The notes beneath the pieces were generated by a model. That model worked only from the letters and a program-made list of their open reading frames with translations, was not told where the DNA came from and did no database searches. From the NCBI GenBank assembly GCA_028823175.1, contig JAPKBZ010000006.1, positions 1 to 64,000 on the forward strand: a stretch of DNA of 64,000 bases, read 5' to 3'. This stretch comes from Myxococcota bacterium (GTDB lineage: Bacteria > Myxococcota_A > UBA9160 > UBA4427). This document shows positions 53,087 to 62,113 of this stretch, in pieces (position 1 is the stretch's first letter; each line of letters begins with the position of its first letter). The translations under genes were made by a program, and so were the position numbers.

Positions 53087-54307
53087 ATGAGTCAGGTTCT
53101 TGAAGGCATAGTTGTCGTGGATCTGAGCCGGGAGTATTGGGCTTCCCTGGCGGCGGCTCTGCTCGGCGATTTTGGTGCCCGGGTCATCCGGGTCGAGGAT
53201 CTCTCTACGGTTGCAAGGGATCCGGGCCGTGATGGGATCTACCCGGTCGATGCTCTCGGCAGCGAGGCGCGCCTGATTCACCGCAATAAGGAGAGCGTGG
53301 CCCTCGCCCTCGCCGATGATGCGGGTCGGGATCTCCTGGGCCAGCTCGTGAGTTGCGCGGATGTGCTCCTGACGGATGCGGCGCCGGCGAGTCTGAAGGC
53401 CTGGGGACTCTCCGATGAAGACCTGCTCACCGCCCGCCCCGAGTTCATCTATGCCGTGGGTTCCCTGGCGGGTCCCGAGGGCCCGGCTTCGACCCAGCCC
53501 CCCCTGGATGAGTTGGCGGCGGCGCGATCGGGCGTGATGTATTCCCTTCCCGAGCCCGGGCAGCCCCCGGTCAATGCGGGAGCGGGGCAGATGTACACCA
53601 GCGTGATGCTGGCCCTGGGGATCGTGACTGCCCTGCATCATCGCCACGAGACGGGGGAGGGGCAGCGAGTGGACGCCTCCCTGCTCGGCGGTCACATGTA
53701 CGCCTCGACCCTGACCCTCGACGCCTACATGGCCATGCGAGAGGATCGCCTCGGCGAACCGAGGAGACGCTTCGACGCTGCGAACCCCATGAGCGGGATC
53801 TCCTACCCGAGCCAGGACGGGCGCTGGGTGACCCTGACGATGCCGGATACCGACCGCTGGTGGCCCGCTTTTTCAAAGATCGTCGGGCTCAATGAGGACG
53901 ACGAACGCTTCGACACCCATGAAAAGCGCTGCGGGGATGCGCGGCTGGCCATGATGGAAGTACTCGAAGGAATTTTCGCGACCCGGCCCGCTGCTGAATG
54001 GCGGGCGAGTTTCGATGCGCAGAACCTCTCGGCCGATATCATCGAACGCTACGACTACCCGGCGGTTGATCCCAACGCTCGGAAGAATCGTTACGTGATC
54101 GAGTTGGACGACCCGAAACTCGGCAAGATCAAGAGCTTGGGCTTTCCGATCCACATGAGTGACACCCCCGCCCAGTTGCATCGCCCGGCACCGGCCGTCG
54201 GCGAAGACAGCGAGGCGATCCTGAAAACGCTCCTGGGCTTGACGGCTGAGGAGGTCGGCGAATTGGTTGGCCGAAGCACCGTGGGGATCCCCGGCTCGGT
54301 TTCGTAG
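53087..54307 (+). CDS. Class III CoA-transferase (CaiB/BaiF family)
   Basis: A 406-residue enzyme starting LEGIVVVDLSREYWASLAAA, with the catalytic Asp in GQRVDASLLGGHMYAS (about residue 200). It lies 19 bp after acxC, which makes CoA activation of the carboxylation product, for example acetoacetate, attractive but unproven. The start ATG 53087 is chosen by family alignment because the frame is open upstream into acxC. It is the first of three consecutive paralogues. Confidence 0.92.
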   Translation: MSQVLEGIVVVDLSREYWASLAAALLGDFGARVIRVEDLSTVARDPGRDGIYPVDALGSEARLIHRNKESVALALADDAGRDLLGQLVSCADVLLTDAAPASLKAWGLSDEDLLTARPEFIYAVGSLAGPEGPASTQPPLDELAAARSGVMYSLPEPGQPPVNAGAGQMYTSVMLALGIVTALHHRHETGEGQRVDASLLGGHMYASTLTLDAYMAMREDRLGEPRRRFDAANPMSGISYPSQDGRWVTLTMPDTDRWWPAFSKIVGLNEDDERFDTHEKRCGDARLAMMEVLEGIFATRPAAEWRASFDAQNLSADIIERYDYPAVDPNARKNRYVIELDDPKLGKIKSLGFPIHMSDTPAQLHRPAPAVGEDSEAILKTLLGLTAEEVGELVGRSTVGIPGSVS

Positions 54308-54367
54308 CATTCGGGCCGAGGGGCCCGCCCCAGTAGTGGGGACCTTAGAGACGAAAGGCAATCCGTC

Positions 54368-55579
54368 ATGGCGAAGCCGCTGGAAGGCATTCGGGTCCTG
54401 GATGCGACAGTTTGGTTCCAGGGGCCGGTCTGTGCGCAATACCTCGCCGATATGGGGGCCGAGGTCATCCACGTCGAGCGCCCGGTCACGGGTGACCAGG
54501 CTCGGGGCGTCCGCAGTATTGCTGCGGTTCCCGTCGCCGACTGGAATCAGTATTTCCTCGCCGTCAATCGCAACAAGAAGAGCATCGCAGTCGATCTCAA
54601 GAAAGACGAGGGGCGAGAGCTGCTGCACCGCTTGGTCGAAAAATCCGATGTCTTTCTCTGGAACCAGGGGCTCGAGAGCTTGCCCGGTCTGGGCCTCGAC
54701 TACGAGACGCTCTCGGCGATCAACCCGAAGCTCATCTACGCGACCAATAGCGGTTATGGCACGGCGGGAGCGGTGCATAAGCCGTCTTTCGATATGACCG
54801 TCCAGGCGCTGACGGGAATCATGGCGCGACTCGGAGAACCGGGAGAGCCGCCGATCTACCTCGGTTTGGGGGCGGGTGATGCCTATGGGGGGCTGATGGG
54901 CGCGCTGGGAATCCTGCTCGCTCTCTACCATCGAGACCGGACCGGGCGCGGCCAGGCCATCGATGCTTCGCTCTATGGCGCTCAACTCTTCCTGGCAGCC
55001 CCCACTCTCCAGCCCTATCTGGCGACGGGTGAGGCGGTCTACTCGCTCCAGCAATCGCGCAGCAAGACCCGCAACCCGCTCTGGAATCGTTACCGCGCCC
55101 AGGATACCTGGCTGGCTTTATGCGCCGAGAACAGCGATGAGGCCTGGCAGGTTTTGCTGGGTTGCATCGGTGCTCCGGGCCTGGGCGAGGATGCTCGCTT
55201 CGCGTCGTCGGCCGGTCGGCGCGAGAACAGCGAAGCCCTAGTGGCCGAACTCGACGCGCTTTTCGCGAGTCGCTCGGCGGCGGATTGGGTCGAAGCGCTC
55301 GTTGCGGGGGGGCTTCCCGCGGCGCCCATCGAAGCCTACCGGGGCGTCGCCGCCGACGAACACGCATGGGCCAACGGTTATTTCTCCCGGGTACACTGCG
55401 ACGAACTCGGGGAAGAAGTCGCTATTCGGGGCCTTCCCGTGGGCTTGGGCCGCTCGCCGGGCTCGGTGGAGACCCTGGGGCCGGAACTCGGGCAGGACAC
55501 CGAACTCCTCCTCTTCGACGTGCTCGGGTTGGATTGGGACCGCATCGGGGAACTCAAGGAACTCGGCGTCATCCCCTGA
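54368..55579 (+). CDS. Class III CoA-transferase (CaiB/BaiF family)
   Basis: A 403-residue enzyme. It begins LEGIRVLDATVWFQGPVCAQ, has NRNKKSIAVDLKKDEG near residue 70, and carries the catalytic Asp in GQAIDASLYGAQL (about residue 200). It follows the previous paralogue by 60 bp. The two differ widely in sequence, so they probably act on different acids. AAAGG precedes ATG 54368. Confidence 0.92.
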   Translation: MAKPLEGIRVLDATVWFQGPVCAQYLADMGAEVIHVERPVTGDQARGVRSIAAVPVADWNQYFLAVNRNKKSIAVDLKKDEGRELLHRLVEKSDVFLWNQGLESLPGLGLDYETLSAINPKLIYATNSGYGTAGAVHKPSFDMTVQALTGIMARLGEPGEPPIYLGLGAGDAYGGLMGALGILLALYHRDRTGRGQAIDASLYGAQLFLAAPTLQPYLATGEAVYSLQQSRSKTRNPLWNRYRAQDTWLALCAENSDEAWQVLLGCIGAPGLGEDARFASSAGRRENSEALVAELDALFASRSAADWVEALVAGGLPAAPIEAYRGVAADEHAWANGYFSRVHCDELGEEVAIRGLPVGLGRSPGSVETLGPELGQDTELLLFDVLGLDWDRIGELKELGVIP

Positions 55580-55632
55580 GGCTTGAAGCACGTCGGGCTC
55601 CCCTGCCACCCGCACCGAGAGGATCACGCAAA

Positions 55633-56868
55633 ATGACGAATGCCCTGGCGAATGGAGCCCTTTCGGGAATTCGCGTTCTCGACATGGCGACCATGTTGGC
55701 CGGCCCCTACGGAGCCACCCTGCTGGGGGACTTGGGGGCCGATGTCATCAAGGTCGAGTCCTTTTTCGGGGACGATAGCCGCCACCTGGGTCCCAGCCGC
55801 GAGGGCGAGCGTACGGCCTTCATGAGCCTGAACCGAAATAAGCGGGCGGTGGTCGTCGACATGACCCGGGGCGACGAGGCCCGGGAGATCCTGGGTCGGT
55901 TGGTGGCGAGTGCGGATATCGTGATCACCAATATTCGGCCCGCAGCCCTCGCCAAGCTGGGCCTGGAGTACGAGAGCCTGAAGGCCTTTCGCGAGGATTT
56001 GATCTGGGTGGGCGTGACGGCCTTCGGCCCGGACGGTCCCTACGCGGGGCGCCCGGGCATCGATTTTCTCGCCCAGGGCTATGCGGGGTTGCTGTCCCAG
56101 AACGGCGACCCGGACGGCCCCGAGGTTCGGCTGACGATTCCCCTGATCGACGTCATGACTTCGGAACTCGTCTGCACCGGTGCCCTGGCGGCCCTGGTGG
56201 CTCGGGGTACTACGGGCGAGGGCCAGAGGATCGACATTTCGCTCCTCGATGCCCTAACCCACGCCATGTGCAACCCCATCGGGGCCTGGGCGAACGCGGA
56301 GTTCGATACGCCGCGAACCGGAAACCGGAGCCTCTACTTTGCGCCTTCGGGGCTCTACGCCTGCCGGGATGGCCGGGTCGCGATCACCTGCCCCTCCCAG
56401 AAATTTTTCGTCAAGCTCTGCCAGGCCCTCGAACGGGATTGGGTCGCCGACGAACGCTTTGCGACCATCGAGGCGCGCAAGGCCAACGAGGAGGCGCTCG
56501 ACGCACTCATCGAGGCTCGCTGCCAGGATTTTTCCCGGGAAGCGCTGGTGGAAAAGCTGGTGGCTGGAGACATCTTGATCGCGCCCATCAACACGATCCC
56601 CGATGTGGTGAACGATCCTCAGATCCTCCACAACGAAATGCTGGTCGCTTTGGAGCACGCGCGGGTGGGTCAGATGACGGTGACGGGCGTGCCGATCAAG
56701 ATGCGCGGAACCCCCGGGAGCGTTCGCCTTCCGCCCCCCATGCTCGGGCAGCATACCGAGGAGGTGCTGGGCGAACTCGGCTACCCGGAGGAGGCTATCG
56801 CCGAGTTGGGCGCATCGGGTATCGTTGGGGTTCGCGACGGCATCGAGGGGTTGAAAACAAGGGAATGA
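55633..56868 (+). CDS. Class III CoA-transferase (CaiB/BaiF family)
   Basis: A 411-residue enzyme. It begins LSGIRVLDMATMLAGPYGAT, has NRNKRAVVVDMTRGDE near residue 75, and carries the catalytic Asp in GQRIDISLLDALTH (about residue 205). This is the most typical of the five (formyl-CoA-transferase-like). ATG 55633 follows GAGAGGA by about 10 bases. The stop overlaps the ATG of a 12-helix membrane protein (ATGA). Confidence 0.93.
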   Translation: MTNALANGALSGIRVLDMATMLAGPYGATLLGDLGADVIKVESFFGDDSRHLGPSREGERTAFMSLNRNKRAVVVDMTRGDEAREILGRLVASADIVITNIRPAALAKLGLEYESLKAFREDLIWVGVTAFGPDGPYAGRPGIDFLAQGYAGLLSQNGDPDGPEVRLTIPLIDVMTSELVCTGALAALVARGTTGEGQRIDISLLDALTHAMCNPIGAWANAEFDTPRTGNRSLYFAPSGLYACRDGRVAITCPSQKFFVKLCQALERDWVADERFATIEARKANEEALDALIEARCQDFSREALVEKLVAGDILIAPINTIPDVVNDPQILHNEMLVALEHARVGQMTVTGVPIKMRGTPGSVRLPPPMLGQHTEEVLGELGYPEEAIAELGASGIVGVRDGIEGLKTRE

Positions 56869-58184
56869 GCTCGGCCGATTGGCCAGAGGAGACAGAGGAA
56901 GGGGAGGGCGCCGGGCCGCCCCGGGTGGCCTCGCTTCCCTTCTTTTATACCGCCCCCATCGCCATGGCCATCGCGGGCGGGCTCTTACTGAATTGGGGCG
57001 CCCTGGCGCTCTCCACCCCGTGGTCCTCCCTCACCCTCGCCCTGACCCACGTGATGACCCTGGGCTTCCTGACCATGACGGGCCTCGGCGGCTTCTACGC
57101 GCTCGCCGCGCGTTCCGGGCTCGCCGCCATCGCCAAGCCCCGGCGCACCCATTTCGTCTATTACAGCTTGTTGGTGGGGGTCGTGGGGCTCGTCTGGGGG
57201 ACCGCCTCGGCCCAGAGCACCCCGGTCTTCATCGCCATCGGCGCCATGGGGCTCGCGGTTTCCGTCTTTGTCTTTGAGGCACGCCGGGTCGTGAGGGGGA
57301 CGTCCGGGGCCAACCGAGGCGTCCGGGCCCTGCGCCTGGCGCTCTGGGGTTTTGGTCTGGCGACCTTTCTGGGGGTCTGGTTGGCCCACGGTCATGGCGG
57401 GATGCGTTTTCCGGGGCTGCGCTCCCTCTGGATGCAGGTGCACCTGTGCATCGCCCTGCTCGGTTGGTTGGGGGGAATGCTGGTGGCCCTGAGCGGGGTC
57501 GCTCTGCCGACAAATTTTGGGGCTCCGGGGCTTTCGGCAAGGAGCTTGGACACGATTCTCGGCGGGGCGGCGGCGGGCATCTTTCCGCCCTTTCTGCTCC
57601 TCCTCTTCGGCTATTTCTTCGTGCCCAGCCCGGATCAGGGTTGGATCGAGCCCTGGGCCATGGGGCTTCTGGCGCCCGCGGCCCTGGCCATCTGGCTCGT
57701 GCATCCGGTCCTCGGCTTGATCGCCTTGGCCGGCGGCCGTCGGGGGCCGGGTCTTCGCCACTGGCAATTGGGGCTGGCGCTCGCTCCTCTGGTCCTGGGT
57801 GTAGGCGTAGCGGCCTGGGCTCAGCAGGACGTTCGCCTGGGCATGCTCTTCGGCTGGCTGGCGATTTTCGGCTGGGCGGGAACCCTGTTCTCGGGGCTGC
57901 TGCTGGGGACGCTGCCGGGGCTCCTCAGCCCCCTGTCGTCCGAGGGTTCGGTTCGCTTGACCCGGGCGGCCCAGGTCGGACTGCTCGGCCATGCGTCGGC
58001 GCTGGTCGCGGGTGCGGTGGGGATCGTGGGCCAGAGCGACGCGTGGTGCCGGGTTGCCGGTGGGCTCGTGCTGGCCGACGGGCTCTGGCTTCTGGTCGTG
58101 TTGGTTTGGGCGATGATGGATAGCCGCCGCTCTCCCTCCTCTCCCTCCTCCCCCTCCTCTCCGAGCCTCCCCGTGATGCCCTAG
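56865..58184 (+). CDS. Twelve-helix membrane protein, distantly heme-copper-oxidase/NnrS-like
   Basis: A 439-residue protein with about 12 hydrophobic helices. Several helices contain His, including LTHVMTLGFLTMTGLGGFYA, WMQVHLCIALLGWLGG and VGLLGHASALVAG. The H-x3-LGF pattern and helix count recall subunit I of heme-copper oxidases and related cytochrome or NnrS-like proteins. The HPEVY and HH ligand motifs of true oxidases are absent. Function is therefore unknown; heme binding is a guess. The C-terminus is a Ser/Pro repeat encoded by a polypyrimidine tract. It is coupled by ATGA to a CoA-transferase. Confidence 0.7.
   Translation: MSSADWPEETEEGEGAGPPRVASLPFFYTAPIAMAIAGGLLLNWGALALSTPWSSLTLALTHVMTLGFLTMTGLGGFYALAARSGLAAIAKPRRTHFVYYSLLVGVVGLVWGTASAQSTPVFIAIGAMGLAVSVFVFEARRVVRGTSGANRGVRALRLALWGFGLATFLGVWLAHGHGGMRFPGLRSLWMQVHLCIALLGWLGGMLVALSGVALPTNFGAPGLSARSLDTILGGAAAGIFPPFLLLLFGYFFVPSPDQGWIEPWAMGLLAPAALAIWLVHPVLGLIALAGGRRGPGLRHWQLGLALAPLVLGVGVAAWAQQDVRLGMLFGWLAIFGWAGTLFSGLLLGTLPGLLSPLSSEGSVRLTRAAQVGLLGHASALVAGAVGIVGQSDAWCRVAGGLVLADGLWLLVVLVWAMMDSRRSPSSPSSPSSPSLPVMP
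58130..58162 (+). repeat. 33-nt pure pyrimidine tract
   Basis: An unbroken C/T run made of degenerate CTCCCTCCT units at the 3' end of the membrane-protein gene. It encodes Ser-Pro-Ser repeats. Such tracts are prone to slippage. Confidence 0.7.
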
Positions 58185-58234
58185 AAATTGACCAGGCCGG
58201 AAACGGTCCCGGATACCCTTGAAAGGAAGCCCCA

Positions 58235-59365
58235 GTGATCACATCCATGGACGACTATCTGATCCACCAGACGTCGGAGCCCATCGCCGTTCCCGAGCCC
58301 ACGGATCGCAACTTCTACGACCGGTATTGGATGAACGGTTACGATGCCGAGGCGGGTTTTCTCTTCGAGTGTGGAATGGGGGTCTACCCCAACCGCAGGG
58401 TGATGGATGCCCACTGGAGCGTCTCCATCGATGGCGTTCAGCACTGTTTTCACGGATCGCGCCGGGCGCCTCAGGATCGCACCGAGTCCAGGCTGGGCCC
58501 CCTTGAGATCCGGGTGGTCGAACCCATGCGGAGCCTGCGGGTCACCCTCGGACCCAACGAGACCGGTATCGAGTGCGATCTGACTTTTACCGCTCGAACC
58601 TTTCCGCACCTCGAGCCCAAAAACGTCATGTACGACGAGCTTCGCTGTATCATGAACACGTCGCGTTTCACCCAGCTCGGCTGCTGGGAGGGCTATTTTT
58701 CGGTGAATGGCGAGCGCACTGACGTTCGCCCGGAGATTACCTACGGGACCCGAGATAAATCCTGGGGCGTGCGGCCGGTGGGCGAGCCCGAAGCGGGAGC
58801 GCCAGGCCGGCTGACCTCCGAGCCCGGGGTGTATTGGGTCTGGGCGCCGACCTTCTGGGAGGGCGGCTTCTGCACTCAATTCGGCACCTTCGAGGATCGC
58901 GACGGTCGGCCGACCCAGGTGAGCGGACACCGGTTGCCCCTCTATGCGAGCGCCGAGGAGATTCCCGCGGACAGCGATCCCGGAATCGTGGACATGGCTT
59001 CAGCGCGTCATACGATCCACTGGCAGAAGGGGACTCGGGTGGCGGAGCGGGCCGAGTTCGAACTCACCCAGCCCGATGGGGAGGTGATCTCCTTCGTCCT
59101 CGAGCCCATGATTCGTTTCCACCTGCTGGCCCTGGGCTATCAGCATCCCGAGTGGGGCCACGCGGTTTGGAAGGGGGAAGAGGTGATCGGGGGCGAATCG
59201 TGGAAGCTCGATGAGATCGATCTCCTCGATTACAAGCATATTCACAACCACCAGGTCTGCCGGGCCACCTCGGGAGATCGCACCGGGATTGCGACCCTGG
59301 AAACCATTGTCTTCGGCCGCCACGAGCCCTCGGGGTTTCAGGGAATGCTGGACGGAGCCCCCTGA
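58235..59365 (+). CDS. Conserved hypothetical protein, possibly AttH/CrtC lipocalin-like
   Basis: A 376-residue, probably cytosolic protein made of beta strands with many Trp, Gly and acidic residues (DAHWSVSIDGVQHCFHGSRR, GVYWVWAPTFWEGGFC). This two-barrel appearance recalls the AttH/CrtC hydratase fold and relatives found beside steroid- and terpene-degradation genes. I cannot identify catalytic residues. AAGGA is 7 bases before GTG 58235; ATG 58247 is the alternative. It lies between the membrane protein and the convergent BadI-like gene. Confidence 0.6.
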   Translation: MITSMDDYLIHQTSEPIAVPEPTDRNFYDRYWMNGYDAEAGFLFECGMGVYPNRRVMDAHWSVSIDGVQHCFHGSRRAPQDRTESRLGPLEIRVVEPMRSLRVTLGPNETGIECDLTFTARTFPHLEPKNVMYDELRCIMNTSRFTQLGCWEGYFSVNGERTDVRPEITYGTRDKSWGVRPVGEPEAGAPGRLTSEPGVYWVWAPTFWEGGFCTQFGTFEDRDGRPTQVSGHRLPLYASAEEIPADSDPGIVDMASARHTIHWQKGTRVAERAEFELTQPDGEVISFVLEPMIRFHLLALGYQHPEWGHAVWKGEEVIGGESWKLDEIDLLDYKHIHNHQVCRATSGDRTGIATLETIVFGRHEPSGFQGMLDGAP

Positions 59366-59387
59366 GAGGTTTTGCGCGTCTCGCCCG

Positions 59388-59425
59388 GACCCGGCGACGG
59401 CGGGTGCCGCCGCCGTCGCCGGGTC
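59388..59425. terminator. Strong bidirectional hairpin between convergent genes
   Basis: A perfect 16-bp stem (left arm starts GACCCGGCGACGG, right arm ends CCGTCGCCGGGTC) around a 6-nt GTGCCG loop. It starts 22 bp after the stop of the rightward gene and ends 3 bp from the stop of the leftward gene, as a shared terminator should. It is GC-only with no T-run. Confidence 0.75.
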
Positions 59426-59428
59426 GGC

Positions 59429-60310
59429 TCAGCTTTCCCCGTCCTCGTATTCCTTCTGGAATTGGGCCCGGAGTTCGGCTTCGCGCTCCCGGAGCGACCA
59501 GAAGCGCGGCGGACGCTTTTCCTGGAAGGAGGCGCCGCCCTCCTTGCCTTCGGGCATGTCGAACCAGTCGGGGTAGAACTGGCTCGAAATGACGCCCATT
59601 TCGGTGTAGCCGTCCATTTCCTGGTCGAAGCTCGCTTTGAGAATTTCCAGGCAACCGGGGCTTTTCTGGAGCAATTCCTCGCACCAGTTCTCGACCTCCT
59701 GCCAGATTTCGTCCAGCGGGAAGACGGCGTTGACCAGCCCCATATCGAGGGCCTCCTCCGCCGAATAGTGGCGGCAGAGCATCCACATCTCCCGTGCCTT
59801 CTTGGCTCCGATCACCTTGGTGAGATAAGGGACGAAGAACCCATCCGCGGGGCTCGAGACCTTCGGGCCGGCCTGGCCGAATTTGGCCGTGTGGGCGGCC
59901 AGTGTGAAATCGCAGCAATACGCCATGTGGTTGTGGCCGCCCAGGCAGTAGCCCTGGACAACGGCCAGTACCGGCTTGCGGGAATTGCGGATCAGGCGGT
60001 TATGGGGATAGCGGTTGTAGAAAGCTTCGCGCAGGCCCCATTGCTCCCACTCCACGTCCCCCCCGGTCCCGAAATGCTTCCCCGCTCCGGCCACGATGAT
60101 GACCCCTATGCTGGGGTCGTGGTTGGCGTCGTAGAAGGCCCGGAACATCTCGTCCACAGTGGAGAGGGACATGGTGTTGTACTTGTCCGGCTTGTTGATG
60201 GTCACCCGGGCGATCCCGCCTCCGAGTCCCTCGTGGTGCTTCTTGTCGTAGAGGATTTCGTCGAAGGTCATGCCCTCACCCTCGACATCTTTCCAGTCGC
60301 TCCAACTCAT
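59429..60310 (-). CDS. BadI/MenB-like crotonase-fold ring hydrolase
   Basis: A 293-residue crotonase. The segment FGQAGPKVSSPADGFFVPY, with AKKAREMWMLCRHYSAEEAL, closely resembles BadI (2-ketocyclohexanecarboxyl-CoA hydrolase) and MenB, not ordinary hydratases. The oxyanion-hole part reads HFGTGGDVEWEQWG. Expected chemistry is hydrolytic C-C ring opening of a cyclic beta-keto-acyl-CoA, or the reverse condensation. ATG 60271 (MTFDEILYD) aligns better with the BadI start and follows GAGGGTGAGG; ATG 60310 is kept as the longest form. Confidence 0.85.
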   Translation of the reverse strand: MSWSDWKDVEGEGMTFDEILYDKKHHEGLGGGIARVTINKPDKYNTMSLSTVDEMFRAFYDANHDPSIGVIIVAGAGKHFGTGGDVEWEQWGLREAFYNRYPHNRLIRNSRKPVLAVVQGYCLGGHNHMAYCCDFTLAAHTAKFGQAGPKVSSPADGFFVPYLTKVIGAKKAREMWMLCRHYSAEEALDMGLVNAVFPLDEIWQEVENWCEELLQKSPGCLEILKASFDQEMDGYTEMGVISSQFYPDWFDMPEGKEGGASFQEKRPPRFWSLREREAELRAQFQKEYEDGES

Positions 60311-60681
60311 GGGTGTTCTGGCTCCCTGTTCCGGTTTGCTACGCCCGCGCCCGCTGGGCAGCGTCTGCTGCCGGGAGCTTGGGTTCAGTGAAACTGTTCA
60401 TTTCGTCAAAATTTGGCGCGGCGGGATGCGGTTCGGCTGGGCGCAGGGCGCCGCCCTCCGTTGCCCAAAACTCGTGGCGGGCGAGCCCGCCGATATACCC
60501 ATTGGCCCTGGGAATGTCTATGCTCATGGAATAGCCCAAGGTCGGATAGACCTCTATAGGTCGTCTCGTGCTTCGTGGGGCAATCGGTCATTTCCGGAAC
60601 TCGTGCCAGGACGAGAATCGTCCTGGCGAGGTCGCTGGGTGGGGCTGGTGTGCCCCTAGAAATTAAATTGGAATCAAGCTC
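60311..60681. other. Divergent region between the BadI-like gene and the molybdenum hydroxylase operon
   Basis: A 371-bp gap that must contain two promoters. It holds the 23-bp inverted repeat at 60605-60627 and a smaller imperfect repeat (GACCT...AGGTC, 60549-60562). I found no coding sequence. Confidence 0.5.
60605..60627. promoter_or_regulatory. 23-bp inverted repeat upstream of the molybdenum hydroxylase operon
   Basis: GCCAGGACGA-GAA-TCGTCCTGGC has perfect 10-bp arms. It ends 55 bp before the first gene's start, so it could be an operator for a dimeric regulator or a hairpin in the 5' leader. Confidence 0.55.
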
Positions 60682-61569
60682 ATGAAGCCGGCGCCCTTTG
60701 AGTATGTGGCTCCCTCGACGATCAGCGGTGTCCTCGAAATTCTGGGTCAGAATGATCCGGATGAAGTGAAGCTCATGGCCGGAGGCCAGAGCCTGATGCC
60801 GCTGCTGAATATGCGGCTCTCCCGTCCCGCCCTGGTGATCGACCTCGGCAAGGTGGCGGATCTTGATTTTATTCGCGAGACGGATGAGGGCGTCGTGATC
60901 GGGGCGATGACGAGCAAGCGGGCCGTCGAGGACTCGGAATTGATCCTGCGCGAACACCCGCTCCTTTGGGAGTCGACGGTGGCCATCGGTCATCCCCCAA
61001 TTCGCAATCGGGGAACGGTGGGCGGCTCGATGGCCCAGGCCGATCCCGCATCGGAATATCCTGCGGTGGCCCTGGTGCTCGGCGCCGAACTTGTCGCGGT
61101 GAGCGCCCGAGGCGAGAGGACCATCCCCGCGGACGATTTTTTCGTGACCTTTCTGACGACATGCCTGGAGCCCGACGAAGTCCTGACCGAGATCCGGATA
61201 CCGCGCTTGGCGCCGCGGTCGGGTTGGGCCTTCCAGGAAGTGGCTCGTCGCCACGGCGACTTCGCCATTGTAGGAGCGACGGCCACCCTGCGCCTTGAGG
61301 CCGGCGTTGTGGTCGATCCACGCATCGCGGTTTTCGGGGTGGCCGACCGGGCCCTCCGCTTTTCCGCGGCCGAGTCCCTGCTCACCGGGCAGGCGGCCAG
61401 CGACGAGATGATCGATGAAGTGGCCTCCCAGGCTGCGGCGGCGGTGGAGGATCCTCTCGAGGACGCCCATGCCTCAGCGGATTATCGCCGCCACCTTGCG
61501 GGTGTGCTGGTGGGACGGGTGCTGCGGGAGGCGGCCGTCAGGGCTGCCGAGGCGAGTACAGGAGCATGA
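60682..61569 (+). CDS. Molybdenum hydroxylase, FAD-binding medium subunit (CoxM/XdhB family)
   Basis: A 295-residue FAD subunit that carries electrons away from the iron-sulfur subunit. FAD-binding motifs are MAGGQSLMPLLNMRLSRP near residue 33 and NRGTVGGSMAQADPASE near 111. The start MKPAPFEYVAPSTI is typical. Its stop overlaps the start of the 2Fe-2S gene (ATGA), showing coupled translation. Order M-S-L is that of coxMSL-type operons. Confidence 0.95.
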   Translation: MKPAPFEYVAPSTISGVLEILGQNDPDEVKLMAGGQSLMPLLNMRLSRPALVIDLGKVADLDFIRETDEGVVIGAMTSKRAVEDSELILREHPLLWESTVAIGHPPIRNRGTVGGSMAQADPASEYPAVALVLGAELVAVSARGERTIPADDFFVTFLTTCLEPDEVLTEIRIPRLAPRSGWAFQEVARRHGDFAIVGATATLRLEAGVVVDPRIAVFGVADRALRFSAAESLLTGQAASDEMIDEVASQAAAAVEDPLEDAHASADYRRHLAGVLVGRVLREAAVRAAEASTGA

Positions 61570-62078
61570 CGAATATGGCGAGTGAATCCCCCCAACAAGG
61601 CGGAATCAGGCTGAAGGTCAGGGTCAACGGGGAGCACCACGAATCCGTCGTCGATCCGCGGATGAACCTGGCCGACTACCTGCGCGAGGAGTTGCGGCTC
61701 ACGGCCACCCACGTGGGTTGTGAACACGGCGTCTGCGGCATTTGCAACGTCCTCGTCGACGGTCAGGCGGTTCGCAGTTGCCTGATGCTGGCGGTTCAAG
61801 TCGATGGCAAGGAGGTGCGCACCGTCGAAGGCCTTGCCGAAGGGGGTAAATTGCACCCCATCCAGGAGGCCTTTATCGAGGAGCACGGCCTGCAGTGCGG
61901 TTTCTGCACCGGCGGCTTCATGATGGCACTCTGCGAACTTTTTGATCGTAATCCGAGCCCGAGCGAAGCGGAGATCAAGGAGGTTGTCGGCGGCCAGATC
62001 TGTCGTTGCACCGGTTATAACGCGATTCTTCGCTCGGCTCAGAACGCCGCGGCGAAAATGAGTGCCAGTCGCTCCTAG
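61566..62078 (+). CDS. Molybdenum hydroxylase, [2Fe-2S] small subunit (CoxS family)
   Basis: A 170-residue subunit with two [2Fe-2S] clusters. C52, C57, C60 and C72 (GCEHGVCGIC...SC) bind the plant-ferredoxin-type cluster. QC111GFC114 and ICRCTGY (about 146-148) bind the second, near the molybdopterin. All eight Cys are kept. ATG 61566 overlaps the upstream stop; ATG 61575 is possible. Confidence 0.95.
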   Translation: MTNMASESPQQGGIRLKVRVNGEHHESVVDPRMNLADYLREELRLTATHVGCEHGVCGICNVLVDGQAVRSCLMLAVQVDGKEVRTVEGLAEGGKLHPIQEAFIEEHGLQCGFCTGGFMMALCELFDRNPSPSEAEIKEVVGGQICRCTGYNAILRSAQNAAAKMSASRS

Positions 62079-62113
62079 GCGGCGGCCAGTTAGGCAAGAG
62101 GGCAATCAAGCGC

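Noticed and set aside
55162-55632. N-terminal extension of the third CoA-transferase inside its neighbour
   Set aside because: The extension is Arg/Gly-rich shadow sequence; the CaiB domain begins right after ATG 55633.
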